64,000 bases of DNA from Hirudinaria manillensis (GCA_034509925.1 CM067526.1:5574501-5638500); one strand, 5' to 3'. Counted from the first letter of the stretch, positions 32,165 through 43,786 are shown. Program-made: numbers and translations. The notes: a model not told the origin generated them from the letters alone.

Positions 32165-32520
32165 AAACGTCGGCAGAGGGGCAGAGGTCCAGCGGAACTC
32201 ATTGCCTCGGACTGTCAGACGGCCGGAGAGACTAGCTAAAGCTAGGGAAAGTCAACCGTCCATCAACTGACGGACGACACGCGACTTGCTGACCTCCGGA
32301 GGCGAAACTTTCGGGTAACGGTCGTCCTCTCGCCACGATAACGTCACTTCCTAACGATAAATAAATTTTAATCGAGACATTCCGAACGACGCTTGCCGCC
32401 GGCCACTCCGTTCGACGCATCGACCAAGCGTCCATCGACCGGACCGTGTGCCGGTGACCGTTGAGGTCCGAGACGGCCGTAGTATTGCATGGACCGGAAG
32501 TCCGGTTTGGCTGCGCGTGC

Positions 32521-32594
32521 GGCTCCATGGCTTAGTCGGTTAAAGCGCCTGCCTAGTAAGCAGGAGATCGTGGGTTCGAATCCCACTGGAGCCT
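32521..32594 (+). tRNA. trnT-AGU: tRNA-Thr(AGU), copy 37
   Basis: Same sequence as copy 1. Confidence 0.95.
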
Positions 32595-32665
32595 ACTGGG
32601 TAACGGAGGTTTTGCCTGGACGATCGCCCTCCGACGAAAAAATTCGAGAGAACGCAAAACCCGTT

Positions 32666-32749
32666 TGTCAGGAGTGGGATTTGAACCCACGCCTGGAGAA
32701 CCAGACTGCGACCTGAACGCAGCGCCTTGGACCGCTCGGCCATCCTGAC
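32666..32749 (-). tRNA. trnL-CAG: tRNA-Leu(CAG), copy 37
   Basis: aacgc; agggg; gagaActag (1-bp insertion); ccggagg-gaaac; gatGaat. Confidence 0.95.
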
Positions 32750-33106
32750 AATCGTCGGCAGAGGGGCAGAGGTCCAGCGGAACTCATTGCCTCGGACTGT
32801 CAGACGGCCGGAGAGAACTAGCTAAAGCTAGGGAAAGTCAACCGTCCATCAACTGACGGACGACACGCGACTTGCTGACCTCCGGAGGCGAAACTTTCGG
32901 GTAACGGTCGTCCTCTCGCCACGATAACGTCACTTCCTAACGATGAATAAATTTTAATCGAGACATTCCGAACGACGCTTGCCGCCGGCCACTCCGTTCG
33001 ACGCATCGACCAAGCGTCCATCGACCGGACCGTGTGCCGGTGACCGTTGAGGTCCGAGACGGCCGTAGTATTGCATGGACCGGAAGTCCGGTTTGGCTGC
33101 GCGTGC

Positions 33107-33180
33107 GGCTCCATGGCTTAGTCGGTTAAAGCGCCTGCCTAGTAAGCAGGAGATCGTGGGTTCGAATCCCACTGGAGCCT
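33107..33180 (+). tRNA. trnT-AGU: tRNA-Thr(AGU), copy 38
   Basis: Same sequence as copy 1. Confidence 0.95.
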
Positions 33181-33251
33181 ACTGGGTAACGGAGGTTTTG
33201 CCTGGACGATCGCCCTCCGACGAAAAAATTCGAGAGATCGCAAAACCCGTT

Positions 33252-33335
33252 TGTCAGGAGTGGGATTTGAACCCACGCCTGGAGAACCAGACTGCGACCT
33301 GAACGCAGCGCCTTGGACCGCTCGGCCATCCTGAC
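33252..33335 (-). tRNA. trnL-CAG: tRNA-Leu(CAG), copy 38
   Basis: ccggagg-gaaac. Confidence 0.95.
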
Positions 33336-33691
33336 AATCGTCGGCAGAAAGGCAGAGGTCCAGCGGAACTCATTGCCTCGGACTGTCAGACGGCCGGAGA
33401 GACTAGCTAAAGCTAGGGAAAGTCAACCGTCCATCAACTGACGGACGACACGCGACTTGCTGACCTCCGGAGGCGAAACTTTCGGGTAACGGTCGTCCTC
33501 TCGCCACGATAACGTCACTTCCTAACGATAAATAAATTTTAATCGAGACATTCCGAACGACGCTTGCCGCCGGCCACTCCGTTCGACGCATCGACCAAGC
33601 GTCCATCGACCGGACCGTGTGCCGGTGACCGTTGAGGTCCGAGACGGCCGTAGTATTGCATGGACCGGAAGTCCGGTTTGGCTGCGCGTGC

Positions 33692-33765
33692 GGCTCCATG
33701 GCTTAGTCGGTTAAAGCGCCTGCCTAGTAAGCAGGAGATCGTGGGTTCGAATCCCACTGGAGCCT
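33692..33765 (+). tRNA. trnT-AGU: tRNA-Thr(AGU), copy 39
   Basis: Same sequence as copy 1. Confidence 0.95.
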
Positions 33766-33836
33766 ACTGGGTAACGGAGGTTTTGCCTGGACGATCGCCC
33801 TCCGACGAAAAAATTCGAGAGAACGCAAAACCCGTT

Positions 33837-33920
33837 TGTCAGGAGTGGGATTTGAACCCACGCCTGGAGAACCAGACTGCGACCTGAACGCAGCGCCTTG
33901 GACCGCTCGGCCATCCTGAC
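33837..33920 (-). tRNA. trnL-CAG: tRNA-Leu(CAG), copy 39
   Basis: aacgc; agggg; cggaaActc (1-bp insertion); ccggagg-gaaac; gatGaat. Confidence 0.95.
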
Positions 33921-34277
33921 AATCGTCGGCAGAGGGGCAGAGGTCCAGCGGAAACTCATTGCCTCGGACTGTCAGACGGCCGGAGAGACTAGCTAAAGCT
34001 AGGGAAAGTCAACCGTCCATCAACTGACGGACGACACGCGACTTGCTGACCTCCGGAGGCGAAACTTTCGGGTAACGGTCGTCCTCTCGCCACGATAACG
34101 TCACTTCCTAACGATGAATAAATTTTAATCGAGACATTCCGAACGACGCTTGCCGCCGGCCACTCCGTTCGACGCATCGACCAAGCGTCCATCGACCGGA
34201 CCGTGTGCCGGTGACCGTTGAGGTCCGAGACGGCCGTAGTATTGCATGGACCGGAAGTCCGGTTTGGCTGCGCGTGC

Positions 34278-34351
34278 GGCTCCATGGCTTAGTCGGTTAA
34301 AGCGCCTGCCTAGTAAGCAGGAGATCGTGGGTTCGAATCCCACTGGAGCCT
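34278..34351 (+). tRNA. trnT-AGU: tRNA-Thr(AGU), copy 40
   Basis: Same sequence as copy 1. Confidence 0.95.
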
Positions 34352-34422
34352 ACTGGGTAACGGAGGTTTTGCCTGGACGATCGCCCTCCGACGAAAAAAT
34401 TCGAGAGAACGCAAAACCCGTT

Positions 34423-34506
34423 TGTCAGGAGTGGGATTTGAACCCACGCCTGGAGAACCAGACTGCGACCTGAACGCAGCGCCTTGGACCGCTCGGCCAT
34501 CCTGAC
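34423..34506 (-). tRNA. trnL-CAG: tRNA-Leu(CAG), copy 40
   Basis: aacgc; cccgagg-gaaac; gatGaat; acgtccgg. Confidence 0.95.
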
Positions 34507-34862
34507 AATCGTCGGCAGAAAGGCAGAGGTCCAGCGGAACTCATTGCCTCGGACTGTCAGACGGCCGGAGAGACTAGCTAAAGCTAGGGAAAGTCAACCG
34601 TCCATCAACTGACGGACGACACGCGACTTGCTGACCTCCCGAGGCGAAACTTTCGGGTAACGGTCGTCCTCTCGCCACGATAACGTCACTTCCTAACGAT
34701 GAATAAATTTTAATCGAGACATTCCGAACGACGCTTGCCGCCGGCCACTCCGTTCGACGCATCGACCAAGCGTCCATCGACCGGACCGTGTGCCGGTGAC
34801 CGTTGAGGTCCGAGACGGCCGTAGTATTGCATGGACCGGACGTCCGGTTTGGCTGCGCGTGC

Positions 34863-34936
34863 GGCTCCATGGCTTAGTCGGTTAAAGCGCCTGCCTAGTA
34901 AGCAGGAGATCGTGGGTTCGAATCCCACTGGAGCCT
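34863..34936 (+). tRNA. trnT-AGU: tRNA-Thr(AGU), copy 41
   Basis: Same sequence as copy 1; palindrome upstream. Confidence 0.95.
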
Positions 34937-35007
34937 ACTGGGTAACGGAGGTTTTGCCTGGACGATCGTCCTCCGACGAAAAAATTCGAGAGATCGCAAA
35001 ACCCGTT

Positions 35008-35091
35008 TGTCAGGAGTGGGATTTGAACCCACGCCTGGAGAACCAGACTGCGACCTGAACGCAGCGCCTTGGACCGCTCGGCCATCCTGAC
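35008..35091 (-). tRNA. trnL-CAG: tRNA-Leu(CAG), copy 41
   Basis: First gTcc unit; agggg; ccggagg-gaaac; gatGaat. Confidence 0.95.
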
Positions 35092-35447
35092 AATCGTCGG
35101 CAGAGGGGCAGAGGTCCAGCGGAACTCATTGCCTCGGACTGTCAGACGGCCGGAGAGACTAGCTAAAGCTAGGGAAAGTCAACCGTCCATCAACTGACGG
35201 ACGACACGCGACTTGCTGACCTCCGGAGGCGAAACTTTCGGGTAACGGTCGTCCTCTCGCCACGATAACGTCACTTCCTAACGATGAATAAATTTTAATC
35301 GAGACATTCCGAACGACGCTTGCCGCCGGCCACTCCGTTCGACGCATCGACCAAGCGTCCATCGACCGGACCGTGTGCCGGTGACCGTTGAGGTCCGAGA
35401 CGGCCGTAGTATTGCATGGACCGGAAGTCCGGTTTGGCTGCGCGTGC

Positions 35448-35521
35448 GGCTCCATGGCTTAGTCGGTTAAAGCGCCTGCCTAGTAAGCAGGAGATCGTGG
35501 GTTCGAATCCCACTGGAGCCT
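35448..35521 (+). tRNA. trnT-AGU: tRNA-Thr(AGU), copy 42
   Basis: Same sequence as copy 1. Confidence 0.95.
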
Positions 35522-35592
35522 ACTGGGTAACGGAGGTTTTGCCTGGACGATCGCCCTCCGACGAAAAAATTCGAGAGAACGCAAAACCCGTT

Positions 35593-35676
35593 TGTCAGGA
35601 GTGGGATTTGAACCCACGCCTGGAGAACCAGACTGCGACCTGAACGCAGCGCCTTGGACCGCTCGGCCATCCTGAC
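35593..35676 (-). tRNA. trnL-CAG: tRNA-Leu(CAG), copy 42
   Basis: aacgc; agggg; ccggagg-gaaac; gatGaat. Confidence 0.95.
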
Positions 35677-36032
35677 AATCGTCGGCAGAGGGGCAGAGGT
35701 CCAGCGGAACTCATTGCCTCGGACTGTCAGACGGCCGGAGAGACTAGCTAAAGCTAGGGAAAGTCAACCGTCCATCAACTGACGGACGACACGCGACTTG
35801 CTGACCTCCGGAGGCGAAACTTTCGGGTAACGGTCGTCCTCTCGCCACGATAACGTCACTTCCTAACGATGAATAAATTTTAATCGAGACATTCCGAACG
35901 ACGCTTGCCGCCGGCCACTCCGTTCGACGCATCGACCAAGCGTCCATCGACCGGACCGTGTGCCGGTGACCGTTGAGGTCCGAGACGGCCGTAGTATTGC
36001 ATGGACCGGAAGTCCGGTTTGGCTGCGCGTGC

Positions 36033-36106
36033 GGCTCCATGGCTTAGTCGGTTAAAGCGCCTGCCTAGTAAGCAGGAGATCGTGGGTTCGAATCCCACTG
36101 GAGCCT
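36033..36106 (+). tRNA. trnT-AGU: tRNA-Thr(AGU), copy 43
   Basis: Same sequence as copy 1. Confidence 0.95.
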
Positions 36107-36177
36107 ACTGGGTAACGGAGGTTTTGCCTGGACGATCGCCCTCCGACGAAAAAATTCGAGAGAACGCAAAACCCGTT

Positions 36178-36261
36178 TGTCAGGAGTGGGATTTGAACCC
36201 ACGCCTGGAGAACCAGACTGCGACCTGAACGCAGCGCCTTGGACCGCTCGGCCATCCTGAC
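36178..36261 (-). tRNA. trnL-CAG: tRNA-Leu(CAG), copy 43
   Basis: aacgc; aaagggg; ccggagg-gaaac; gatGaat; acgtccgg. Confidence 0.95.
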
Positions 36262-36619
36262 AATCGTCGGCAGAAAGGGGCAGAGGTCCAGCGGAACTCA
36301 TTGCCTCGGACTGTCAGACGGCCGGAGAGACTAGCTAAAGCTAGGGAAAGTCAACCGTCCATCAACTGACGGACGACACGCGACTTGCTGACCTCCGGAG
36401 GCGAAACTTTCGGGTAACGGTCGTCCTCTCGCCACGATAACGTCACTTCCTAACGATGAATAAATTTTAATCGAGACATTCCGAACGACGCTTGCCGCCG
36501 GCCACTCCGTTCGACGCATCGACCAAGCGTCCATCGACCGGACCGTGTGCCGGTGACCGTTGAGGTCCGAGACGGCCGTAGTATTGCATGGACCGGACGT
36601 CCGGTTTGGCTGCGCGTGC

Positions 36620-36693
36620 GGCTCCATGGCTTAGTCGGTTAAAGCGCCTGCCTAGTAAGCAGGAGATCGTGGGTTCGAATCCCACTGGAGCCT
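36620..36693 (+). tRNA. trnT-AGU: tRNA-Thr(AGU), copy 44
   Basis: Same sequence as copy 1; palindrome upstream. Confidence 0.95.
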
Positions 36694-36764
36694 ACTGGGT
36701 AACGGAGGTTTTGCCTGGACGATCGTCCTCCGACGAAAAAATTCGAGAGATCGCAAAACCCGTT

Positions 36765-36848
36765 TGTCAGGAGTGGGATTTGAACCCACGCCTGGAGAAC
36801 CAGACTGCGACCTGAACGCAGCGCCTTGGACCGCTCGGCCATCCTGAC
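36765..36848 (-). tRNA. trnL-CAG: tRNA-Leu(CAG), copy 44
   Basis: gTcc; tgacaAacg; agggg; ccggagg-gaaac. Confidence 0.95.
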
Positions 36849-37204
36849 AAACGTCGGCAGAGGGGCAGAGGTCCAGCGGAACTCATTGCCTCGGACTGTC
36901 AGACGGCCGGAGAGACTAGCTAAAGCTAGGGAAAGTCAACCGTCCATCAACTGACGGACGACACGCGACTTGCTGACCTCCGGAGGCGAAACTTTCGGGT
37001 AACGGTCGTCCTCTCGCCACGATAACGTCACTTCCTAACGATAAATAAATTTTAATCGAGACATTCCGAACGACGCTTGCCGCCGGCCACTCCGTTCGAC
37101 GCATCGACCAAGCGTCCATCGACCGGACCGTGTGCCGGTGACCGTTGAGGTCCGAGACGGCCGTAGTATTGCATGGACCGGAAGTCCGGTTTGGCTGCGC
37201 GTGC

Positions 37205-37278
37205 GGCTCCATGGCTTAGTCGGTTAAAGCGCCTGCCTAGTAAGCAGGAGATCGTGGGTTCGAATCCCACTGGAGCCT
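37205..37278 (+). tRNA. trnT-AGU: tRNA-Thr(AGU), copy 45
   Basis: Same sequence as copy 1. Confidence 0.95.
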
Positions 37279-37349
37279 ACTGGGTAACGGAGGTTTTGCC
37301 TGGACGATCGCCCTCCGACGAAAAAATTCGAGAGAACGCAAAACCCGTT

Positions 37350-37433
37350 TGTCAGGAGTGGGATTTGAACCCACGCCTGGAGAACCAGACTGCGACCTGA
37401 ACGCAGCGCCTTGGACCGCTCGGCCATCCTGAC
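37350..37433 (-). tRNA. trnL-CAG: tRNA-Leu(CAG), copy 45
   Basis: aacgc; agggg; ccggagg-gaaac; gatGAaataaa (1-bp insertion). Confidence 0.95.
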
Positions 37434-37790
37434 AATCGTCGGCAGAGGGGCAGAGGTCCAGCGGAACTCATTGCCTCGGACTGTCAGACGGCCGGAGAGA
37501 CTAGCTAAAGCTAGGGAAAGTCAACCGTCCATCAACTGACGGACGACACGCGACTTGCTGACCTCCGGAGGCGAAACTTTCGGGTAACGGTCGTCCTCTC
37601 GCCACGATAACGTCACTTCCTAACGATGAAATAAATTTTAATCGAGACATTCCGAACGACGCTTGCCGCCGGCCACTCCGTTCGACGCATCGACCAAGCG
37701 TCCATCGACCGGACCGTGTGCCGGTGACCGTTGAGGTCCGAGACGGCCGTAGTATTGCATGGACCGGAAGTCCGGTTTGGCTGCGCGTGC

Positions 37791-37864
37791 GGCTCCATGG
37801 CTTAGTCGGTTAAAGCGCCTGCCTAGTAAGCAGGAGATCGTGGGTTCGAATCCCACTGGAGCCT
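37791..37864 (+). tRNA. trnT-AGU: tRNA-Thr(AGU), copy 46
   Basis: Same sequence as copy 1. Confidence 0.95.
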
Positions 37865-37935
37865 ACTGGGTAACGGAGGTTTTGCCTGGACGATCGCCCT
37901 CCGACGAAAAAATTCGAGAGAACGCAAAACCCGTT

Positions 37936-38019
37936 TGTCAGGAGTGGGATTTGAACCCACGCCTGGAGAACCAGACTGCGACCTGAACGCAGCGCCTTGG
38001 ACCGCTCGGCCATCCTGAC
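37936..38019 (-). tRNA. trnL-CAG: tRNA-Leu(CAG), copy 46
   Basis: aacgc; agggg; ccggagg-gaaac; gatGaat. Confidence 0.95.
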
Positions 38020-38375
38020 AATCGTCGGCAGAGGGGCAGAGGTCCAGCGGAACTCATTGCCTCGGACTGTCAGACGGCCGGAGAGACTAGCTAAAGCTAG
38101 GGAAAGTCAACCGTCCATCAACTGACGGACGACACGCGACTTGCTGACCTCCGGAGGCGAAACTTTCGGGTAACGGTCGTCCTCTCGCCACGATAACGTC
38201 ACTTCCTAACGATGAATAAATTTTAATCGAGACATTCCGAACGACGCTTGCCGCCGGCCACTCCGTTCGACGCATCGACCAAGCGTCCATCGACCGGACC
38301 GTGTGCCGGTGACCGTTGAGGTCCGAGACGGCCGTAGTATTGCATGGACCGGAAGTCCGGTTTGGCTGCGCGTGC

Positions 38376-38449
38376 GGCTCCATGGCTTAGTCGGTTAAAG
38401 CGCCTGCCTAGTAAGCAGGAGATCGTGGGTTCGAATCCCACTGGAGCCT
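38376..38449 (+). tRNA. trnT-AGU: tRNA-Thr(AGU), copy 47
   Basis: Same sequence as copy 1. Confidence 0.95.
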
Positions 38450-38520
38450 ACTGGGTAACGGAGGTTTTGCCTGGACGATCGCCCTCCGACGAAAAAATTC
38501 GAGAGATCGCAAAACCCGTT

Positions 38521-38604
38521 TGTCAGGAGTGGGATTTGAACCCACGCCTGGAGAACCAGACTGCGACCTGAACGCAGCGCCTTGGACCGCTCGGCCATCC
38601 TGAC
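38521..38604 (-). tRNA. trnL-CAG: tRNA-Leu(CAG), copy 47
   Basis: ccggagg-gaaac; gataataaa; acgtccgg. Confidence 0.95.
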
Positions 38605-38959
38605 AATCGTCGGCAGAAAGGCAGAGGTCCAGCGGAACTCATTGCCTCGGACTGTCAGACGGCCGGAGAGACTAGCTAAAGCTAGGGAAAGTCAACCGTC
38701 CATCAACTGACGGACGACACGCGACTTGCTGACCTCCGGAGGCGAAACTTTCGGGTAACGGTCGTCCTCTCGCCACGATAACGTCACTTCCTAACGATAA
38801 TAAATTTTAATCGAGACATTCCGAACGACGCTTGCCGCCGGCCACTCCGTTCGACGCATCGACCAAGCGTCCATCGACCGGACCGTGTGCCGGTGACCGT
38901 TGAGGTCCGAGACGGCCGTAGTATTGCATGGACCGGACGTCCGGTTTGGCTGCGCGTGC

Positions 38960-39033
38960 GGCTCCATGGCTTAGTCGGTTAAAGCGCCTGCCTAGTAAGC
39001 AGGAGATCGTGGGTTCGAATCCCACTGGAGCCT
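38960..39033 (+). tRNA. trnT-AGU: tRNA-Thr(AGU), copy 48
   Basis: Same sequence as copy 1; palindrome upstream. Confidence 0.95.
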
Positions 39034-39104
39034 ACTGGGTAACGGAGGTTTTGCCTGGACGATCGCCCTCCGACGAAAAAATTCGAGAGATCGCAAAACC
39101 CGTT

Positions 39105-39188
39105 TGTCAGGAGTGGGATTTGAACCCACGCCTGGAGAACCAGACTGCGACCTGAACGCAGCGCCTTGGACCGCTCGGCCATCCTGAC
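39105..39188 (-). tRNA. trnL-CAG: tRNA-Leu(CAG), copy 48
   Basis: agggg; ccggagg-gaaac. Confidence 0.95.
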
Positions 39189-39544
39189 AATCGTCGGCAG
39201 AGGGGCAGAGGTCCAGCGGAACTCATTGCCTCGGACTGTCAGACGGCCGGAGAGACTAGCTAAAGCTAGGGAAAGTCAACCGTCCATCAACTGACGGACG
39301 ACACGCGACTTGCTGACCTCCGGAGGCGAAACTTTCGGGTAACGGTCGTCCTCTCGCCACGATAACGTCACTTCCTAACGATAAATAAATTTTAATCGAG
39401 ACATTCCGAACGACGCTTGCCGCCGGCCACTCCGTTCGACGCATCGACCAAGCGTCCATCGACCGGACCGTGTGCCGGTGACCGTTGAGGTCCGAGACGG
39501 CCGTAGTATTGCATGGACCGGAAGTCCGGTTTGGCTGCGCGTGC

Positions 39545-39618
39545 GGCTCCATGGCTTAGTCGGTTAAAGCGCCTGCCTAGTAAGCAGGAGATCGTGGGTT
39601 CGAATCCCACTGGAGCCT
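39545..39618 (+). tRNA. trnT-AGU: tRNA-Thr(AGU), copy 49
   Basis: Same sequence as copy 1. Confidence 0.95.
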
Positions 39619-39689
39619 ACTGGGTAACGGAGGTTTTGCCTGGACGATCGCCCTCCGACGAAAAAATTCGAGAGAACGCAAAACCCGTT

Positions 39690-39773
39690 TGTCAGGAGTG
39701 GGATTTGAACCCACGCCTGGAGAACCAGACTGCGACCTGAACGCAGCGCCTTGGACCGCTCGGCCATCCTGAC
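39690..39773 (-). tRNA. trnL-CAG: tRNA-Leu(CAG), copy 49
   Basis: aacgc; cccgagg-gaaac; gatGaat; acgtccgg. Confidence 0.95.
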
Positions 39774-40129
39774 AATCGTCGGCAGAAAGGCAGAGGTCCA
39801 GCGGAACTCATTGCCTCGGACTGTCAGACGGCCGGAGAGACTAGCTAAAGCTAGGGAAAGTCAACCGTCCATCAACTGACGGACGACACGCGACTTGCTG
39901 ACCTCCCGAGGCGAAACTTTCGGGTAACGGTCGTCCTCTCGCCACGATAACGTCACTTCCTAACGATGAATAAATTTTAATCGAGACATTCCGAACGACG
40001 CTTGCCGCCGGCCACTCCGTTCGACGCATCGACCAAGCGTCCATCGACCGGACCGTGTGCCGGTGACCGTTGAGGTCCGAGACGGCCGTAGTATTGCATG
40101 GACCGGACGTCCGGTTTGGCTGCGCGTGC

Positions 40130-40203
40130 GGCTCCATGGCTTAGTCGGTTAAAGCGCCTGCCTAGTAAGCAGGAGATCGTGGGTTCGAATCCCACTGGAG
40201 CCT
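40130..40203 (+). tRNA. trnT-AGU: tRNA-Thr(AGU), copy 50
   Basis: Same sequence as copy 1; palindrome upstream. Confidence 0.95.
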
Positions 40204-40274
40204 ACTGGGTAACGGAGGTTTTGCCTGGACGATCGTCCTCCGACGAAAAAATTCGAGAGATCGCAAAACCCGTT

Positions 40275-40358
40275 TGTCAGGAGTGGGATTTGAACCCACG
40301 CCTGGAGAACCAGACTGCGACCTGAACGCAGCGCCTTGGACCGCTCGGCCATCCTGAC
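40275..40358 (-). tRNA. trnL-CAG: tRNA-Leu(CAG), copy 50
   Basis: gTcc; tgacaAacg; agggg; ccggagg-gaaac: the same set as copy 44, six units earlier. Confidence 0.95.
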
Positions 40359-40714
40359 AAACGTCGGCAGAGGGGCAGAGGTCCAGCGGAACTCATTGCC
40401 TCGGACTGTCAGACGGCCGGAGAGACTAGCTAAAGCTAGGGAAAGTCAACCGTCCATCAACTGACGGACGACACGCGACTTGCTGACCTCCGGAGGCGAA
40501 ACTTTCGGGTAACGGTCGTCCTCTCGCCACGATAACGTCACTTCCTAACGATAAATAAATTTTAATCGAGACATTCCGAACGACGCTTGCCGCCGGCCAC
40601 TCCGTTCGACGCATCGACCAAGCGTCCATCGACCGGACCGTGTGCCGGTGACCGTTGAGGTCCGAGACGGCCGTAGTATTGCATGGACCGGAAGTCCGGT
40701 TTGGCTGCGCGTGC

Positions 40715-40788
40715 GGCTCCATGGCTTAGTCGGTTAAAGCGCCTGCCTAGTAAGCAGGAGATCGTGGGTTCGAATCCCACTGGAGCCT
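40715..40788 (+). tRNA. trnT-AGU: tRNA-Thr(AGU), copy 51
   Basis: Same sequence as copy 1. Confidence 0.95.
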
Positions 40789-40859
40789 ACTGGGTAACGG
40801 AGGTTTTGCCTGGACGATCGCCCTCCGACGAAAAAATTCGAGAGAACGCAAAACCCGTT

Positions 40860-40943
40860 TGTCAGGAGTGGGATTTGAACCCACGCCTGGAGAACCAGAC
40901 TGCGACCTGAACGCAGCGCCTTGGACCGCTCGGCCATCCTGAC
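40860..40943 (-). tRNA. trnL-CAG: tRNA-Leu(CAG), copy 51
   Basis: aacgc; ccggagg-gaaac. Confidence 0.95.
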
Positions 40944-41299
40944 AATCGTCGGCAGAAAGGCAGAGGTCCAGCGGAACTCATTGCCTCGGACTGTCAGACG
41001 GCCGGAGAGACTAGCTAAAGCTAGGGAAAGTCAACCGTCCATCAACTGACGGACGACACGCGACTTGCTGACCTCCGGAGGCGAAACTTTCGGGTAACGG
41101 TCGTCCTCTCGCCACGATAACGTCACTTCCTAACGATAAATAAATTTTAATCGAGACATTCCGAACGACGCTTGCCGCCGGCCACTCCGTTCGACGCATC
41201 GACCAAGCGTCCATCGACCGGACCGTGTGCCGGTGACCGTTGAGGTCCGAGACGGCCGTAGTATTGCATGGACCGGAAGTCCGGTTTGGCTGCGCGTGC

Positions 41300-41373
41300 G
41301 GCTCCATGGCTTAGTCGGTTAAAGCGCCTGCCTAGTAAGCAGGAGATCGTGGGTTCGAATCCCACTGGAGCCT
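41300..41373 (+). tRNA. trnT-AGU: tRNA-Thr(AGU), copy 52
   Basis: Same sequence as copy 1. Confidence 0.95.
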
Positions 41374-41445
41374 ACTGGGTAACGGAGGTTTTGCCTGGAC
41401 GATCGCCCTCCGACGAAAAAATTCGAGAGAACGCAAAAACCCGTT

Positions 41446-41529
41446 TGTCAGGAGTGGGATTTGAACCCACGCCTGGAGAACCAGACTGCGACCTGAACGC
41501 AGCGCCTTGGACCGCTCGGCCATCCTGAC
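41446..41529 (-). tRNA. trnL-CAG: tRNA-Leu(CAG), copy 52
   Basis: Five-T first terminator as copy 21; last aacgc unit; cccgagg-gaaac; gatGaat; acgtccgg. Confidence 0.95.
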
Positions 41530-41885
41530 AATCGTCGGCAGAAAGGCAGAGGTCCAGCGGAACTCATTGCCTCGGACTGTCAGACGGCCGGAGAGACTAG
41601 CTAAAGCTAGGGAAAGTCAACCGTCCATCAACTGACGGACGACACGCGACTTGCTGACCTCCCGAGGCGAAACTTTCGGGTAACGGTCGTCCTCTCGCCA
41701 CGATAACGTCACTTCCTAACGATGAATAAATTTTAATCGAGACATTCCGAACGACGCTTGCCGCCGGCCACTCCGTTCGACGCATCGACCAAGCGTCCAT
41801 CGACCGGACCGTGTGCCGGTGACCGTTGAGGTCCGAGACGGCCGTAGTATTGCATGGACCGGACGTCCGGTTTGGCTGCGCGTGC

Positions 41886-41959
41886 GGCTCCATGGCTTAG
41901 TCGGTTAAAGCGCCTGCCTAGTAAGCAGGAGATCGTGGGTTCGAATCCCACTGGAGCCT
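41886..41959 (+). tRNA. trnT-AGU: tRNA-Thr(AGU), copy 53
   Basis: Same sequence as copy 1; last upstream palindrome. Confidence 0.95.
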
Positions 41960-42030
41960 ACTGGGTAACGGAGGTTTTGCCTGGACGATCGTCCTCCGAC
42001 GAAAAAATTCGAGAGATCGCAAAACCCGTT

Positions 42031-42114
42031 TGTCAGGAGTGGGATTTGAACCCACGCCTGGAGAACCAGACTGCGACCTGAACGCAGCGCCTTGGACCGC
42101 TCGGCCATCCTGAC
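42031..42114 (-). tRNA. trnL-CAG: tRNA-Leu(CAG), copy 53
   Basis: gTcc; private cggAagagggg and gacaTgcg. Confidence 0.95.
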
Positions 42115-42470
42115 AATCGTCGGAAGAGGGGCAGAGGTCCAGCGGAACTCATTGCCTCGGACTGTCAGACGGCCGGAGAGACTAGCTAAAGCTAGGGAAA
42201 GTCAACCGTCCATCAACTGACGGACGACATGCGACTTGCTGACCTCCCGAGGCGATACTTTCGGGTAACGGTCGTCCTCTCGCCACGATAACGTCACTTC
42301 CTAACGATAAATAAATTTTAATCGAGACATTCCGAACGACGCTTGCCGCCGGCCACTCCGTTCGACGCATCGACCAAGCGTCCATCGACCGGACCGTGTG
42401 CCGGTGACCGTTGAGGTCCGAGACGGCCGTAGTATTGCATGGACCGGAAGTCCGGTTTGGCTGCGCGTGC

Positions 42471-42544
42471 GGCTCCATGGCTTAGTCGGTTAAAGCGCCT
42501 GCCTAGTAAGCAGGAGATCGTGGGTTCGAATCCCACTGGAGCCT
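42471..42544 (+). tRNA. trnT-AGU: tRNA-Thr(AGU), copy 54
   Basis: Same sequence as copy 1. Confidence 0.95.
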
Positions 42545-42615
42545 ACTGGGTAACGGAGGTTTTGCCTGGACGATCGTCCTCCGACGAAAAAATTCGAGAG
42601 ATCGCAAAACCCGTT

Positions 42616-42699
42616 TGTCAGGAGTGGGATTTGAACCCACGCCTGGAGAACCAGACTGCGACCTGAACGCAGCGCCTTGGACCGCTCGGCCATCCTGAC
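42616..42699 (-). tRNA. trnL-CAG: tRNA-Leu(CAG), copy 54
   Basis: gTcc; agggg. Confidence 0.95.
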
Positions 42700-43055
42700 A
42701 ATCGTCGGCAGAGGGGCAGAGGTCCAGCGGAACTCATTGCCTCGGACTGTCAGACGGCCGGAGAGACTAGCTAAAGCTAGGGAAAGTCAACCGTCCATCA
42801 ACTGACGGACGACACGCGACTTGCTGACCTCCCGAGGCGATACTTTCGGGTAACGGTCGTCCTCTCGCCACGATAACGTCACTTCCTAACGATAAATAAA
42901 TTTTAATCGAGACATTCCGAACGACGCTTGCCGCCGGCCACTCCGTTCGACGCATCGACCAAGCGTCCATCGACCGGACCGTGTGCCGGTGACCGTTGAG
43001 GTCCGAGACGGCCGTAGTATTGCATGGACCGGAAGTCCGGTTTGGCTGCGCGTGC

Positions 43056-43129
43056 GGCTCCATGGCTTAGTCGGTTAAAGCGCCTGCCTAGTAAGCAGGA
43101 GATCGTGGGTTCGAATCCCACTGGAGCCT
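43056..43129 (+). tRNA. trnT-AGU: tRNA-Thr(AGU), copy 55
   Basis: Same sequence as copy 1. Confidence 0.95.
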
Positions 43130-43200
43130 ACTGGGTAACGGAGGTTTTGCCTGGACGATCGTCCTCCGACGAAAAAATTCGAGAGATCGCAAAACCCGTT

Positions 43201-43284
43201 TGTCAGGAGTGGGATTTGAACCCACGCCTGGAGAACCAGACTGCGACCTGAACGCAGCGCCTTGGACCGCTCGGCCATCCTGAC
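43201..43284 (-). tRNA. trnL-CAG: tRNA-Leu(CAG), copy 55
   Basis: First tttAAcgg / ccaaAcg unit; gTcc; agggg. Confidence 0.95.
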
Positions 43285-43641
43285 AATCGTCGGCAGAGGG
43301 GCAGAGGTCCAGCGGAACTCATTGCCTCGGACTGTCAGACGGCCGGAGAGACTAGCTAAAGCTAGGGAAAGTCAACCGTCCATCAACTGACGGACGACAC
43401 GCGACTTGCTGACCTCCCGAGGCGATACTTTAACGGTAACGGTCGTCCTCTCGCCACGATAACGTCACTTCCTAACGATAAATAAATTTTAATCGAGACA
43501 TTCCGAACGACGCTTGCCGCCGGCCACTCCGTTCGACGCATCGACCAAACGTCCATCGACCGGACCGTGTGCCGGTGACCGTTGAGGTCCGAGACGGCCG
43601 TAGTATTGCATGGACCGGAAGTCCGGTTTGGCTGCGCGTGC

Positions 43642-43715
43642 GGCTCCATGGCTTAGTCGGTTAAAGCGCCTGCCTAGTAAGCAGGAGATCGTGGGTTCGA
43701 ATCCCACTGGAGCCT
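43642..43715 (+). tRNA. trnT-AGU: tRNA-Thr(AGU), copy 56
   Basis: Same sequence as copy 1. Confidence 0.95.
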
Positions 43716-43786
43716 ACTGGGTAACGGAGGTTTTGCCTGGACGATCGTCCTCCGACGAAAAAATTCGAGAGATCGCAAAACCCGTT